A stretch of 64,000 bases of DNA from an uncultured Collinsella sp. (lineage in GTDB: Bacteria > Actinomycetota > Coriobacteriia > Coriobacteriales > Coriobacteriaceae): the NCBI GenBank assembly GCA_900540935.1, contig UQHW01000005.1, positions 28,430 to 92,429 on the forward strand, given 5' to 3'. Shown one piece after another: positions 63,884 to 64,000 of this stretch (positions are counted from its first letter, which is position 1; every line of letters starts with the position of its first letter). The position numbers and the translations under genes are program-made. Below the pieces are notes generated by a model. That model ran no database searches. It was given only the letters and a program-made list of their open reading frames with translations, and had not been told where the DNA came from.

Positions 63884-64000
63884 TTTACGGTTGTAATTCT
63901 GGTCTCGAGAACCAACGGCGCCTGGCGCTTGGACCGAATACTTAAGGCTCTGTTAGACCAGGATTGACATTCCGCCCTGTCATCTTCTTGCGATTGCACA

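Overview
The window looks like chromosome from a high-GC, monoderm member of the Coriobacteriia, most likely Collinsella or a close relative. This is inferred from the gene repertoire and base composition, without a database search. Evidence includes dense G+C-rich coding, strong AGGAGG-type ribosome binding sites, GTG starts, a Tad/Flp locus without secretin genes, a VanRS-like two-component pair and a T-box on pheST. Most genes are on the minus strand. Plus-strand genes are a D,D-carboxypeptidase, a small membrane protein, pyk, a nuclease-fold-like unknown, an M32 carboxypeptidase, tRNA-Val and a DUF5710-like protein.

Layout. 1-4.8 kb: partial htpG, a GNAT acetyltransferase and a Wzz / tyrosine kinase / PHP phosphatase trio controlling polysaccharide synthesis. 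5-11.7 kb: a phosphate-type two-component system with pstB, then a VanRS-like pair divergent from a D,D-carboxypeptidase. 11.8-18.2 kb: an accessory stretch with a TM2 protein, tRNA-Ser, a lone AAA ATPase preceded by a 19-bp-period repeat array, an 813-aa unknown and tRNA-Arg with a duplicated 3' end. 18.2-28.1 kb: housekeeping genes (serS, proC, rlmH, SPFH protein, tRNA-Leu, tatD, rsmA, metG, rsmI) and a GH5-like protein that lacks the usual acid/base Glu. 28.4-29.2 kb: tRNA-Phe and a decayed-looking toxin-antitoxin pair. 29.2-38.8 kb: a Tad/Flp pilus operon of about twelve tightly coupled genes. 39-43.5 kb: rsgA, two tandem conserved-core-plus-hairpin units, and a Ca2+-type P-ATPase whose leader is predicted to fold into two hairpins with a 7-bp loop-loop interaction. 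43.8-50.4 kb: pyk, an unknown with a 19-bp inverted repeat upstream, a zinc-phospholipase-C-like protein and an ECF Ni/Co transporter behind a NikR-like operator. 50.6-64 kb: pheST with T-box, M32 carboxypeptidase, glmM, a DUF4012 protein, an EamA transporter, tRNA-Val and small zinc and HNH proteins.

The most promising undescribed items are RNA or DNA elements rather than proteins: the P-ATPase leader RNA (43353-43476), the tandem units at 40326-40580, the 97-bp element found beside two tRNA 3' ends (17307-17526 and 22283-22530), and the operator-like array at 14599-14653. All are read by eye and need folding and homology searches.
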